NCBI RefSeq assembly: GCF_029168945.1 | Contig: NC_083601.1 | Location: 32,477,660-32,541,659, forward strand | Reading direction: 5' to 3' | From: Cannabis sativa | Lineage: Eukaryota; Streptophyta; Magnoliopsida; Rosales; Cannabaceae | Length of the DNA stretch: 64,000 nt | In this document: positions 1 to 12,393 of the stretch, piece after piece | How positions within the stretch are numbered: position 1 is the first letter of the stretch | Layout of the letters: each line of letters starts with the position of its first letter | The notes under the pieces: model-generated | What the model was told of the DNA's origin: nothing | Seen by the model: only the letters and a program-made list of their open reading frames with translations | Database searches by the model: none | Made by a program: the position numbers and the translations under genes

Positions 1-3000
1 CAAACTTGGGCAAACATGGTGAAAAAATCATTGAAACCACAAAGGGAAAAAAATAAAGGATTGCAATTAAATTAATCAGGGGGAAGAATCGGAGGGGAGA
101 AACTTGCAATTAAGTCAATTCAACATTTAGACCAAAGAATTCATACCTTGAAATAAGATTGGAGAATGTCAGCGATTTTGATGAGGGACAATAGGAAAAT
201 GCCTTGGAGTGCTATTTTTTTTATAAATTGACAAGAGAATTGGGAAAGAAATTAGATGTCAGCCAGATGTTTGATGACAGAACACTAATATGGTGTATCA
301 GTGAGGAGGAAAATGAAATCGTATTGAAGATAAATCAAATGAAAGTTCCAGGGGCAAATACGATTGTCTCTTGAATTTATGGAATATGAAAACTCTTAAG
401 GAAAATTGGAACTATTTGTGGTGGACTATAATACGTTGAACAAGACTGGCTAGATGAATTTTTTTGATCATTTAAGAAATAAATTGGAGGGAGATGAACA
501 AGGCTTTGTATTTATCGCTGCCATATGATTCTTCAATACACTGCAATAGGAAGATGGAAAGAATTTGACGAAGAAGAGAAAATGGTAGAAGCGATGCTGA
601 GGACATGGATGTAACAGAGGCACAAGCGGTTGTTTCGAACGAACTAAGGGAAAAGAGATAGGTAAACACCTATGATGACTGGGGGGTTCATCGAAAGTGA
701 CTCTGGCTGTCGGAGAAGAAGGCTATGAAGGGCAATTAATTACTAAATAAGGGTGTGCAGGTATCGAGATTGATTGTCTTCACAATTATGAGCCTTCAAG
801 TCATTGAGTATCCAACACAAGTGGAGAATATGATCAACCTACAAGGAATTTTTAAACGATTATATGGAGGGCTGCTTTTGAAACATCCGCAACTGAACAC
901 ATGCTCCAATAAAAGAAGAGATAAGTTAAATAAGTGTCCCTCTATAGAAGTGTTGGTTCGAAACTTAATGGGGCAGATTGGAGCGTAAAGATTCATTTTA
1001 GATCCAAGTTTGACATGCCCTCTAATAATTAGAAGTGAGAATAATACTCCACTCAAGGAAATTATGGGCTTAAGTGACGTAGGTGTTGGGCCTAAAGATA
1101 AGCCCATGGACAACTAATCACAACTTATGAAGGTGGTGGATCAAGTTTCAATTCAACACTTTTAAATTGGTGTTGAAGGACTTCTCTTGAACTTATTATG
1201 GAATATGAAAACTCTTAGGAAAATTGGAGCTATGTGTAGTAGATTATCAGATGTTGACAAGAAGACTATTGAGATGAATTTTTTGCATCATTTAAGAATT
1301 AGATTGTAGGGAGATGATCAGGGCTTTGTACCTGAATATTTGTTATTGCCATATGAAAATTAAAGATTGTATTAAGCTTTTCAAACTAAATGATTGGAGC
1401 TAGAAATTTCATGGATTATTTGGTATCAAGACACTGCAATACGAAGATGGAAGCAGATGGAGAAGACTGAGGGGAAGAGATGTTGAGGAAGGGGATTGTA
1501 ACAAAGGCACAATTGGTTGTTTTGAACGAACCAGGGAAAAGAAGAAGGTAAGGCAAACACCTATGATGACTGGGGGTTCATCAAAAGTGACTCTGGCTGT
1601 TGAAGAAGATGGCTACAAAGGGCAATTAATTACTAAATTGAGAAGGGGAGACAATCAAACTATGTAAATAAACAGCCTATACTCAGAGATGGAGGCAAAG
1701 AATTAGAATTAGAGGAAGGTGGGGAATCAGGAAGAGAAAATGTCAGATTAAACCGAGTAAATTTGAAGAAAGTCAAGAATAAGACTTTGATGACACAAGT
1801 TAAAATAGTTGTAGCTCTGAGGAGGATTATTATTTCATTAAATTCAAGGAGGGAATTGAAGAGCTAGTGCCATATGTAAGGAACCTATTGAATGAATGTG
1901 AATGGGAAACAAAAGAACAAGCAAACAAAAAAAGACAATAGGTACCAATAAAGAAATAAGAGAATAAGTCGGAGTTGGTATTCTTGACACAAGCTATGGA
2001 GGGGATGACGATAATCATGAAAAGAGCTTAGAGGAATAAGGAGCTGAATAATTTTGCATTCAATGTCAATTATGATATAGCCTTGGAGTCAAAGAGGGAG
2101 TCGAAGGATATTATGTGAAGGTTCTATCCTGGAATGTGACGGGGCAGTAAGGAGTGGATAAGAGATCTATTAAACAACCATTAGGGAGATTTGGAGGAAC
2201 CTTGATTATTGTTCTCCTAGAAGTTAATAGGGATGGTGTAGATAGGAAGTTCGTAAGAATCATTTGCAATTCAAAGCTTGGATTCTATTACCATCATTAG
2301 GGAGATATGGAGGAACTTTTGTAGATTGGAGGAACCTTTATTTAATTGTTCTCCTAGAAGTTAAAAGGGATGGTGTAGATAGGAGGTTTGTAAGAAGCAT
2401 CTGGAGGTTGAAGTTCAAAGCTTGGATTCTATTACCATCATTAGGGAGATTTGGAGGAACTTTGGTAGTTTGGTGGAACCCTGATTTAATAATTGTTCTC
2501 TAAGAAGTTAAAAGGGATGGTGTAAGATAGGAGGTTTGTAAGAAGCATTTGGAGATTGAAGTTCAAAGCTTGGATTCTATTACCATCATTAGGGAGATTT
2601 AGAGGAACTTTGGTAGTTTGGGATACAAGAACAATCAAGGTAATAGACTCGTTAGTAGGTGAATTCTCTATTTCAGTTTTAATGCAGAAGGAAAGATACC
2701 ATGGTGGTTTAAGGGAGTATATGCTCCAAGTAAATATAAAGAAAGAGCAAGTTGGCTGGACTAAGTTTGATGAGTTGGCTAGAAAAGTTCAAGAGAAACT
2801 AAATAGTTGTATTAACACTAAGAGCATGAAGCTCTTTGATGAGCTAGTTACAAAATTGAGGTTAATTGATCCCAAGTCGAATAATGGTTGATTCACATGG
2901 TCAAATTTTAGATAAAACCCCATCTAACGTATGTTGGATAGATTTCTAGTCACCAACAAGTGGAATGAGTTGCTTCCTTATTATAGATAAGATGTTCATT

Positions 3001-3530
3001 GAGAATTGTGTCAAATCATGCTCTATTGTTCTCGATTTGAATCCGCCATCGTGGGGACCCTCTCCCATTCGGTTTGAAAACATGTGGTAGAAACTCAAGA
3101 ATTTTAAGAATGAGTTTCCATTATGGTGGAACAATGTGTAAGTTCGAGGGTGGTTGGGATTTAGATTCATGGAGAAACTACAAAGTGAAAGGAAAAATAA
3201 AAGAATGGAATTAGAAAGAAGTAGGGAGTAAACAACTAAAAAAACAATCACTAGAAGAAGGCTCAAAATAGAATGGCAGCAAATTGAGATTGAAGAAGAA
3301 AGAAGCACTTGGGTGAAGTTAGCAAATGGCCAGAGAAGGGGATGCAAACTTAAAGCTATTCCATTAGTTGTTGAGTGCTAGGGATTTCATCTCAAGAATC
3401 GAGACTGAATGTGGATCAATTCTAAACAAAGGAGATTATCAATCCCAACAGCGGGTAATGACAGGAATTGAGTGAAAAAAACTCAAGTTTCTAGCTTTAA
3501 ACCTTGAAACTCAGAGTTGTTTTGTGTGAG
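1..3530 (+). mobile_element. Decayed LINE-1 copy A (5' end outside window)
   Basis: A non-LTR retrotransposon remnant read from patchy plus-strand homology with no long open frame. The first 2 kb matches the ORF1 part of the later units starting near 5010 and 9411; for example, the window begins with the same CAAACTTGGGCAAAC tract found there. From about 2115 an endonuclease start similar to 'LSWNVRG' appears, followed by an endonuclease segment (about 2264-2890: RRFVRSIW, FKAWILLPSLGR, GGTLVVW) and the post-endonuclease linker (WGPSPIRFENMW near 3045; IEWQQIEIEEER near 3270). Stops and frameshifts occur throughout, so it cannot make protein. It ends at an AT-rich tract near 3540. Family assignment is from the endonuclease/linker resemblance to plant L1 elements; exact ends are uncertain. 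Confidence 0.75.
2160..2640 (+). repeat. Tandem repeat of about 145 bp made from the LINE endonuclease
   Basis: The segment around TTCAAAGCTTGGATTC followed by ATTAGGGAGAT recurs at about 2270, 2414 and 2562 (periods near 144 and 148 bp), with a partial copy before it at about 2187. Each copy would encode part of the endonuclease (RRFVRSIW, FKAWILLPSLGR). An intact LINE has this segment once, so it was tandemly duplicated after or during decay of copy A. Confidence 0.8.
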
Positions 3531-3539
3531 AGGTAGTTT

Positions 3540-4060
3540 AAGACATTTAATTAGCTATACATCTACTCTTTAAAATAATCTTTTTAATTCTTTAGTAAAA
3601 TCATTTTCTCTTAACTTTGTTTTTCGAAATGAAGCCAACAATTTTATTTTTTTTTTAATTTTTTTTTATTTCTTTAGTAAAAATATTTTCTCTTAACTCT
3701 ATTTTTTCCAAATAAATTTCTCAATACTTTAGCCAAATACTTTATTTTCTCAAAATAACCTTTTTATTCATTAAGTAAATTTTTCCAAATAACATTTCAT
3801 TTTTTAAACCAAATTCTGTATTTTCTCACAATAATCATTTTATTCTTATTGTAAAATCATTTTCTTCAAACTCTATTTTTCCAAATAATTTATTTTTTCC
3901 TTAACTTTAATTTTTCTAAAATAATCTTTTTCTTCTAACTTTATTTTTACTGAATAATATTTATTCCTCTAGCCAAATTATCTTCTTTCTCAAAATAATC
4001 TTTTTACTCCTTTTGGCAATTCATTTTCTCCCAACTCTTATAGAAGTTGTAGCTAGTTTT
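3540..4060. repeat. AT-rich degenerate tandem repeat, array 1
   Basis: A pyrimidine/AT-rich tract with four to five diverged copies of a module of roughly 100 bp. The module contains 'TCATTTTCTCCTAACTC', 'CCAAATAA', 'CTTTAGCCAAAT' and 'TCTCAAAATAATC'. The same module forms a second array at 21690-22090. In both places it follows directly on the 3' side of a LINE remnant, so it is probably part of the amplified unit rather than an independent satellite. No coding potential. Confidence 0.7.
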
Positions 4061-4069
4061 CTTGATTTG

Positions 4070-4700
4070 TAATCCCATAATTTCTCTCCTGTAATATGCT
4101 CTCTTCTCTCTTTCTTTTGAGAGGGAAAGTCATGCATGTCCCTAGCTTTCATCGTCCAAATGGACATGGAAGGATCTCTGCATGTTGGCTCTACTAGCTT
4201 GGGGAAGATATCTATCTTAAACCCCACTGGTTTTGGACATAAAAATCGTTCTGGTTTTGATGGTTGTAATAGTCACCATCACTACTGGAGTTTTAGAACA
4301 CAACATAAGGTGTTTATGCTCACCTTAACAAAGCATGGAGGATCGATTAGAATATGCGAAATGACTAGATTGACCGGTTTTGCATGCTGGCCCTACTGGC
4401 TAGGGGAAGATATATCCTTAAACCCCACTGGTTTTGGATATAAAAATCGTTTTGGTTTTGATGGTTGTAATAGTCACCAACACTACTGGATTTTTAGAAC
4501 ACATCATAAGGTGTTCATGCTCACCTTAACAAAGCATGGAGGGTCGATCAGAATATGCAAATGACTAGGTTATATGAAATCACCATAACCAACACTACTG
4601 GGTTCATGCTCACCTTAACAAAGCATGGAAGGTCGATCAAAATATGAATGGAGGCTACGAGATCACCATAACCATTGATGCAACGGCTTGGTTATATGAA
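4070..4700 (+). repeat. 'CCCCACTGG' repeat module, unit 1 (two copies, about 201 bp apart)
   Basis: Two copies of a module containing ACCCCACTGGTTTTGG (about 4221 and 4422) and CTCACCTTAACAAAGCATGG, with a third truncated copy near 4600. The module recurs at about 8565-9130 and, degraded, at about 26630-27260. Although 4136-4564 is open, it is open because the repeat is; no protein family is recognisable. Order relative to the LINE pieces is conserved, so this is part of the higher-order unit. Confidence 0.7.
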
Positions 4701-5184
4701 ACATTGGAAGAATTTCAACAGAAAAGGGAGCAGCTTGGGAATAGCATAAAAAAATCTTTCAAGAATAATTTGTCTGTTTATGGAGAGTTTCCAGAATAGA
4801 AAGAGAGTGTTCGTACTTCGCAAAGGATGGGAGTCTTAATGCTAAAAAATATCAAAACGACAGTGGTTATTATATCTGAAGAAAGAGACTCAAAAGGATG
4901 GAAGAGTTTTTGTTAACTGTTTGTTTGGATTAGTGGGGTAAAAACTTGGGAAAAGACAAGTAGAAAAAGTAGTGTGATGAGAAGATCAGGCAAAGGAAAG
5001 AGGATGCCACAAACTTGGGCAAACGTGGTGAAAAAATAATTGAAACCACAAGAAAAAAAAAAGGAATTGCAGAAACTAACCAGGTGAGAAGAAACAGAGT
5101 CGAGAAACTTGGAAGATGGGAGTGCTTACCTGAAATTAATTTAGCATTTGGACGAAAGAATTTATACCGTGAAAGAAGAATGAA

Positions 5185-5830
5185 GCAGAAGTTCTATGAA
5201 TATATGCAAGCAAAAAAAGAACTCATAGTAGTGGAGAACTGGGAAAGAGATTCGAGGTCAGCGAAATGTTTGATGATAGAACACTAAAACACTAATATTG
5301 TGTTGAGGAGGAAAAGGAAAGCCTGTTAGATGATAGTTCCTGGATATTAAGGTCGATTGTAGAGGCTCCTGGATTGGTGTTGAAAGTCTTCCCTAAAATT
5401 TATGGAATATGAAAACTTTTAAGGAAAATCGCAGAAGTTCTATGAATATATGCAAGCAAAAACGAAGTCATAGGAGTGGAGAACTGTGAAAGAGATTGGA
5501 GGTCAGCGAAATGTTTGATGATAGAACACTAAAACACTAATATTGTGTTGAGGAGGAAAAGGAAAGCCTGTTAGATGACGGTTCCTAGATATTAAGATTG
5601 ACCGTAGAGGCTGCTTGATTGGTGTTGAAAGTCTTCCCTAAAATTTATGGAATATGAGAACTCTTAAGGAAACTTGGAGCTATGTGTGGTGCACAATTAG
5701 ACGTTGAAGAAGAAGGAAAGCCTGTTAGATGACGATTCCTAGATATTAAGGTTGATTGTAGAGGCTACTGGATTGGTGTTGAAAGCCTTCCCTAGAATTT
5801 ATAGAATATGAAAACTCTTAAGGAAAATTG
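5185..5830 (+). repeat. Stuttered tandem repeat inside LINE ORF1 remnant
   Basis: GCAGAAGTTCTATGAATATA occurs at about 5188 and again near 5431 (period about 243 bp). GAAAGCCTGTTAGATGA occurs near 5318, 5561 and 5715. The equivalent part of copy C (about 9585-9790) has the segment once, so this is a local tandem duplication specific to copy B. Confidence 0.7.
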
Positions 5831-7574
5831 AAGGAGACTAGCTAGATGAATATTTTGCATCATTTAAGAATTAAATTGGAGCAAAATGATCAAGGCTTTG
5901 TACCTAAATATTTATTTTAGCTTATTGAATATCTGTTCTAGAATCAGAAGAGTCTTGGACCGAAACTTTATGGGGCTGAACGGAGCCCAAAGATTCATTT
6001 TGGATCCAAGTTTAACAGGCCCTCTAATGATTAGAAGTCATAATAATTACTCCACTTAAGGAAATTATGGGGTTAAGTGAATTAGTTGTAGGGCTTGAAG
6101 TTAAGCCAATGGACAACTAGTCAACTTATGAAGTGGTGGATTCAATTTCAATAGTTAAGACCTTTGTGGGAAAATTTTTAAAAATAAGATCGAAGGATCA
6201 GGAGAATTTTAAGAAGGCAATGATTCTGGAACGAGACTGAGAGGGGTAGTAAATCAAACAACAATAATAAAGAGCTGGAGGCGAAGAATCTAAACTAGAG
6301 GAAAGTGAGGAAGTGGACACAATATTTGAAGTATATAGCCTGAAAAGTAAAAAAGTAAGGTTAGAAAACATGCCAAAATCTAATAGAAGATATGATTGAA
6401 GAATCGAATAAGTCAAGAAAACGACTTTCCCATCACTAGGGAGATCTGGTGGAACATTTGTAGTTTGGATATTAAAAGATAGGAGGGAGTTGAAGGATTT
6501 AAAATGAACATTCTATCTTGTAATGTGAGGGGTGAGGCAGTGGAGAAAAGGAGAGCGATTAAAACAACCATATGTAAAATTATCCTAGATTTTATTGTGG
6601 ATACATTCATTAAGGTTATAGACTCGTTATTAAGAGATTGCTCCATTTCAGTTTTGGTTGAGGCAGTAGGAAAGATGTCATCGAGGCAATACGAGAGTAT
6701 ATACGGTATAAGTAAACATAGAGTTTACAAGAGTATATGATCTAAGTAAATATAGAGATAGAGCAATGTTCTGGGATGAGTAGCTTGGACTAAGTTTTAC
6801 ATGAGGCTCCTTGATGAGCTAGTTAGAAAATTGAGGATAATTGATCCAATGTTGAATGATGGATTCACAAGGTCAAATTTTAGACGAAACCCCAACAAGT
6901 GTCAAATCATAGCCCCATTGTTCTCGATTTGAATTTGCCATCGTGAAGACCTTTCGCCTTTCAGTTTGACAATTTGTGGTTGAAACACAAGAATTGCAAG
7001 AATGCGTTTCCATTATGGTGTAGAGTGCGAGTTCAAGGGTGGACGAGTTTTAGATTCATTGAGAAACTACAACGAAAGGAAGAATAAAAGAATGGAGTCA
7101 GAAAGAGGCCGGGAGTAAACAACTTAAGAGGCAATCACTAGAACGACATGTGTCTATGCTACACAGAATGGAGGAGCAAGGTGAGTGGAATTCACAATTA
7201 ATGGGGAAGAAAGAAGGCTCAAAATAGAATGACAAAAAATTGCGATTGAAGAAGAAGATTTGGCTGAAGTCAAGATGCAAATAGATTAATGAAAGGGATG
7301 CTAACTCAAAGCTATTCCATGAGTTGTTGAGTATTAAGAATTTCTTTTCAAGAATTGAGACTGGAAGTGGATTAATTTTAGAGAAAGAGTGAGATATAGT
7401 AGATGTGATTATCTCTTTTTACTCTATAATGGTGCACTCCCGAGAGCGGGTAATGATAGAATTGAAGGGATTGAGTGGAAAAAAATACCCGAGTTTCTAG
7501 ACTTAAACCGTGAAAGACCTTCCGAAGAATAAGAGATCAAAAATGCAGTTTTTAAGTGTGAAGGGGAAGAATGC

Positions 7575-7995
7575 CCTTGGACCAGATGGATTTACAATGG
7601 CTATTACCAACCAAATTGGGAGGTGATTGTGAAGAAAGTATTAATGGAAGTATTTAGGAAAACCCAAGGAGGAAAACCCAAGGAGGACATCTTTCTGGGA
7701 GAAAGACCCTGGTCCAGATGGATTTACAATGGCTACTATTACCAACCAAATTGGGAGGTAGTTGTGAAGAAATAATTAATGGAAATGTTTAGGAAAACCC
7801 AAGGAGGACATCTTTTTGGGAGAAAGACCCAGGTCCAGATGGATTTACAATGGCTACTATTACCAACCAAATTGGGAGGTAGTTGTGAAGAAAGAATTAA
7901 TGGAAGTGTTTAGGAAAACCCGAGGAGGACATCTTTCTGGTACAAAGCCCTTGGTCCAGATGGATTTACAATGGCTATTACCAACCATCCTGGGA
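7575..7995 (+). repeat. Minisatellite of about 121 bp derived from the RT-domain start
   Basis: CCAGATGGATTTACAATGGC starts at about 7582, 7714, 7835 and 7956, giving spacings of 132, 121 and 121 bp. Each unit would encode the N-terminal LINE RT motif (PDGFTMAYY.PNWEVVVKKELMEVF) plus a joining segment GGHLSGRK. The open stretch 7816-8016 is a product of this repetition. Related copies reappear at 15550-15830. A single-copy version lies near 11635-11690 in copy C. Confidence 0.85.
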
Positions 7996-8564
7996 GGTAA
8001 ATTGGGAGCAAATTGAGATTGAAGAAGAAAGAAGCACTTGAGTGAAGTCAGCAAATGGGCCAGAGAAGGGGATGCAAACTTAAAGCTATTCCATTAGTTG
8101 TTGAGTGCTAGGGATTTCATCTCAAGAATCAAGATTGAATGTGGATCAATTCTAAACAAAGGAGATTATCATTTCAAGAATGAGTTTCCATTATGGTGGA
8201 ACAATGTGTGAGTTCGAGGGTGGTTGGGATATAGATTCATACAAAGTGAAAGGAAAAATACAAGAACGGAATCATAAAGAAGTGGGGACTAGGGAGTAAA
8301 CAACTAAAGAAACAATCTCTAGAAGAAGACTCAAAATAGAATGGAAGCAAATTGAGATTGAAGAAGAAAGAAACACTTAGGTGAAGTCAGCAAATGGGCC
8401 AGAGAAGGGGATGCAAACTTAAAGCTATTCCATTAGTTGTTGAGTGCTAGGGATTTCCTCTCAAGAATCGAGACTGAATGCGGATCAATTCTAAACAAAG
8501 GAGATTATCGATCCCTAGAGTGGGTAATGACAGGAATTGAGTGGAAAAAATTACCCGAGTTTCT

Positions 8565-9130
8565 CTCCTGTAATATGCTCTCTTCTCTCTTTCTTTTGAG
8601 CGGGAAAGTCATGCATGTCCCTAGCTTTCATCGTCCCAATGGACATGGAAGGATCTCTGCATGATGGCCCTAATGGCTGGGGAAAGATATATCCTTAAAC
8701 TCCACTGGTTTTGGATATAAACATCGTTCAAGATTTGATGGTTGTAATAGTCACCAACACTACTGGAGTTTTAGAACACAACGTAAGGTGTTCATGCTCA
8801 CCTTAACAAAGCATGGAGGATCGATTAGAATATACGAAATGACTAGATTGACCGATTTCGCATGCTGGCCCTACTGGCTAGGGGAAGATATCTATCTTTA
8901 AACCCCACTGGTTTTAATTATAAAAATCGTTTTTTTTCTTATGGCTGTAATAGTCACCAACACTATTGTAGTTTTAGAACACATCATAAGGTGTTCATGC
9001 TCACGTTATCAATAGCATGGAGGGTCGATCAAAATATGCAAAATGACTAGATTGATCGGCTACGAGATCACCATAACCATTGATTCAACGGCTTGGTTAT
9101 ATGAAACAATGGAAGAATTTCATTAAAAAA
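8565..9130 (+). repeat. 'CCCCACTGG' repeat module, unit 2
   Basis: Same module as at 4070-4700: two copies (near 8695 and 8903) with CTCACCTTAACAAAGCATGG between. It follows LINE copy B and precedes the start of copy C, the same order as in unit 1. Note that the AT-rich repeat of 3540-4060 is absent here, so the unit lengths differ. Confidence 0.7.
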
Positions 9131-9410
9131 GGGAGCAGCTTGGGAAGAGCTTAAAAAAATCTCAGGATAATTTGTCAGTTTATGTAGAGTTTCTAGAATA
9201 GAAAGGGAGTGTTCGTACTTCGTAAAGGATGGGAGTGTTAATGCTGAAAAATATCAAAATGACAGTTGGTTATTATACCTGAAGAAAGAGACTCAAACGG
9301 AAGAGCTTTTTAGTAACTGTTTGTTTGGAATAGTGGAGTAAAAACTTGGGAAAAGACAAGTCGAAAAAGTAGTATGATGAGAAGATCAGGCAAAGGAAAG
9401 AGGATGCAAC

Positions 9411-11700
9411 AAACTTAGGCAAACGTGGTGAAAAAATAATTGAAACCACAAGAAAAAAAAGGAATTGCAGAAACTATCCAGGTGTGAAGAAACGGAGTCG
9501 AGAAACTTGGAAGATGGGAGTGCTTACCTGAAATTAATTTAGCATTTGGACGAAAGAATTTTTACCTTGAAAGAAGAATTAAGCAGAAGTTCTATGAATA
9601 TATGCAAGAAAAAAAGAACTCATAGGAGTGGAGAACTGGGAAAGAGATTGGAGGTCAGCGAAATGTTTGATGATAGAATACTAAAACATTAATATTGTGT
9701 TGAGGAGGAAAAGGAAAGACTGTTAGATGACGGTTCCTGGATATTACGGTTGATTGTAGAGGCTCCTGGATTGGTGTTGAAAGCCTTCCCTAGAATTTAT
9801 GGAATATGTAAACTCGTAAGGAAAATAGGAGCTATGTGTGGTGGACAATTAGCTATTGAAGGAGACTGGCTAGATGAATATTTTGCATCATTTAAGAATT
9901 TAAATTGGAGGGAGATGATCAAGGCTTTGTACCTAAATATTTATTTTAGCTTATGTAATAAGTGTTCTAGATTCAGAAGAGTCTTGGAAACTTTATGGGG
10001 CTGAATGGAGCCCAAAGATTCATTTTGGATCCAAGTTTAACAGGCCCTCTAATGATTAGAAGTCATAATAATACTCCACTTAAGGAAATTATGGGCTTAA
10101 GTGAATTAGTTGTAGGGCTTGAAGTTAAGCCCATGGACAACTAGTCAACTTATGGAGTGGTGGATTCAATTTCAATAGTTAAGACCTTTGTGGGAGAAAT
10201 TTTAAAAAATAAGACCGAAGGATCAGGAGAATTTTAAGTAGGCAATGATTAATTTCTGGAACGAGATTGAGAGGGGGAGTAAATCAAACAACAGTAATAA
10301 AGAGCTAGAGGTGAAGAATTAAAACTAGAGGAAAGTGGGAAAGTGGACACAATATTGGAAGTATATAGCCAGAAAAGAAAAAAAGTCAAATCTGATGGAA
10401 AATATGATTGAAGAATCGAATAAGTTAGAAGAAAGTCAAGAAAATGACTTTCCCATCACTAGGGAGATCTGGTGGAACATTTGTAGTTTGGATTTTAAAT
10501 GATAGGAGGGAGTTGAAGGATTTAAAATGAACATTCTATCTTGTAATGTGAGGGGTGAGGCAGTTGAGAAAAGGAGAGCGATTAAAGTAACCATTTGTAA
10601 AATTATCCCAGATTTAATTGTGGATACAAGAATAATTAAGGTTATAGAGTCGTTATTAAGAGAATTCTCTGTTTTAGTTTTGATCGAGGCAGTAGGAAAG
10701 ATGCCATCGAGACAGTACTAGAGTATATATGGTCTAAGTAAACATAGACTTTACAAGAGTATATGATCTAAGTAAATATAGAGACAAGGAATGTTTTGGG
10801 ATGAGTAACTTGGACTAAGTTTGATATGAGGCTCCTTGATGAGCTAGTTAGAAAATTGAGGATAATTGATCCCAAGTTGAATAATGGATTCGCAAGGTCA
10901 AATTTTAGACGAAACCCCAGCAAGTGAAATGAGTTGTTTCCTTACTGCATACAAGATGTTCATGTGAGAATTGTGTCAGATCACAGCCCCATTGTTCTCG
11001 ATTCGAATTCGCCATCGTGGGGACCTTTTGCGTTTCAGTTTGACAAGATGTGGTTGAAACACAAGAATTTCAAGAATGAGTTTCCCTTGTGGTGTAGTGT
11101 GCGAGTTCGGTGAATGGGTTTTAGATACATGGAGAAACTACAACGAAGGAAAAATAAAAGAACGGAGTCAGAAAGAGGATGGGGGAGTAAACAACTAAAA
11201 AGCAATCACTAGAAGGACGGGTGTCTATGCTAGACAGAATGGAGGAACGAGGTGAGTGGAATTCACAGTTAATGGAAGAAAGAAGGCTCAAAATAGAATG
11301 GCGGCAAATTGTGATTGAAGAAGAAAGATTTGGCTGAAGTCAAGCTGCAAATGGGTCAATGAAGGGGATGCAAACTCAAAGCTATTCCATGAGTTCTTGA
11401 GTATTAAGAATTTCTTTTCAAGAATTGAGACTGGAAGTGGATTAATTTTAGAGAAAGAGGGATATATAGTAGATGTGATTATCTCTTTTTACTCTATAAT
11501 GGTGCACTCCCAAGAGCGGGTAATGATAGAATTGAATGGGTGAAGTGGAAAAAAATACCTAACTTTCTAGACTTAAACCTTGAAAGACCTTTCGAAGAAT
11601 AAGAGATCAAAAATGCAGTTTTAAGTGTGACCCCTGGACCAGATGGGTTTACAAATGGCTATTACCAACCAAATTGGGAGGTAGTTGTGAGAACTCGTAA
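9411..11700 (+). mobile_element. Decayed LINE-1 copy C
   Basis: Third unit. The ORF1 remnant at 9411-10430 includes a stretch open at 9750-10004 (VEAPGLVLKAFPRIYGI, RKIGAMCGG) that resembles the DUF4283-like part of plant LINE ORF1, where a 'G(I/L)PLHLWN ... KIG..CGG' pattern is usual. The endonuclease start NILSCNVRG is near 10530, and a well preserved endonuclease end (RIVSDHSPIVLD, then WGPFAFQFDKMWLKHK) near 10968-11080. The RT start (GPDGFTNGYYQPNWEVV) is at about 11635. Stops interrupt every domain. Confidence 0.75.
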
Positions 11701-12360
11701 TTTCAGAATTTTTGGAAGGCATTCTTTAGTCAGTTAAACCAAAACAGTGAAAGGATTTTAGTAGTGCTATTATTAATTTTTGGGAAGAATTTGAGACGAA
11801 AGGAAAAACTTACCCGAATTCAGTGCTGCAAGAATCCGATCAGATGTCATTTGAGGAGGAACCTCTGTGAAAAAAAGGATGAAAGTTTATTTCAGAAAGA
11901 GAACTTCAATCACAAGGAGCAAAGAAGAAGTTTTGTGGAATTTTGATAGAGAAGAAATCGTTAAAGGAGGGAGAGGGCTCTATGAGTGAAGAAATAATTG
12001 ACTTTAGTTCAGAAAGTGATAATTCAGCTGAAGAAGAGACTACTTCGATGATGAGGAAGAAGTAGAAGCTGAAGAAATACTGAGGGATATAAAAGTGCTA
12101 TGGCAGGAATCTTGTCATAATCAAATGTCTTCAGAAGAGAGCAATCAACCTGAAAGGTCAGCAATATCGATGGGAATGGTGGAGGATGGATTAGTATTAA
12201 AAGATGACTCCGACCTAGAGGAATCTCTGGCTATAATGGGTATGAAGTTGATAATAGATGAGAAGACAGCAGAATCAAAGGAGAGACATGAATTGGGATG
12301 AAGGAAGTACAAGAGAGAACTCAAAAATCTAGCTTTCAACATAAACTATGAGAAAAGTTA
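11700..12360 (+). pseudogene. LINE copy D, ORF1 C-terminal remnant
   Basis: Purine-rich, acidic-coding sequence lying just upstream of a LINE endonuclease, where ORF1 ends in plant L1 elements. The open frames 11764-11946 and 12095-12301 are fragments with many Glu/Lys residues and no recognisable fold. I assign it to ORF1 by position only. Confidence 0.4.
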
Positions 12361-12393
12361 GAAAAAAGGAGGGGGCCCCCACAGAGTTTATTA

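Larger units (their letters stand above)
5010..8560 (+). mobile_element. Decayed LINE-1 copy B (mosaic)
   Basis: Second unit of the array. ORF1-like sequence runs from 5010 to about 6400, with stuttered repeats near 5185-5730. The endonuclease start (NILSCNVRG, where active elements usually have NILSWNVRG) is at about 6504, the post-endonuclease linker at about 6900-7540, and the beginning of the RT domain (PDGFTMAYY, NWEV) at 7575. That RT start is then expanded into tandem repeats to about 7990. Afterwards the sequence jumps back to linker sequence already present in copy A (compare 3270-3480 with 8000-8160 and 8340-8550). No usable reading frame remains. Confidence 0.7.

Noticed and set aside
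4136..4564. Open frame of 142 codons on plus
   Set aside because: It spans two copies of a non-coding repeat module found elsewhere in the array; the translation repeats itself and matches no family.
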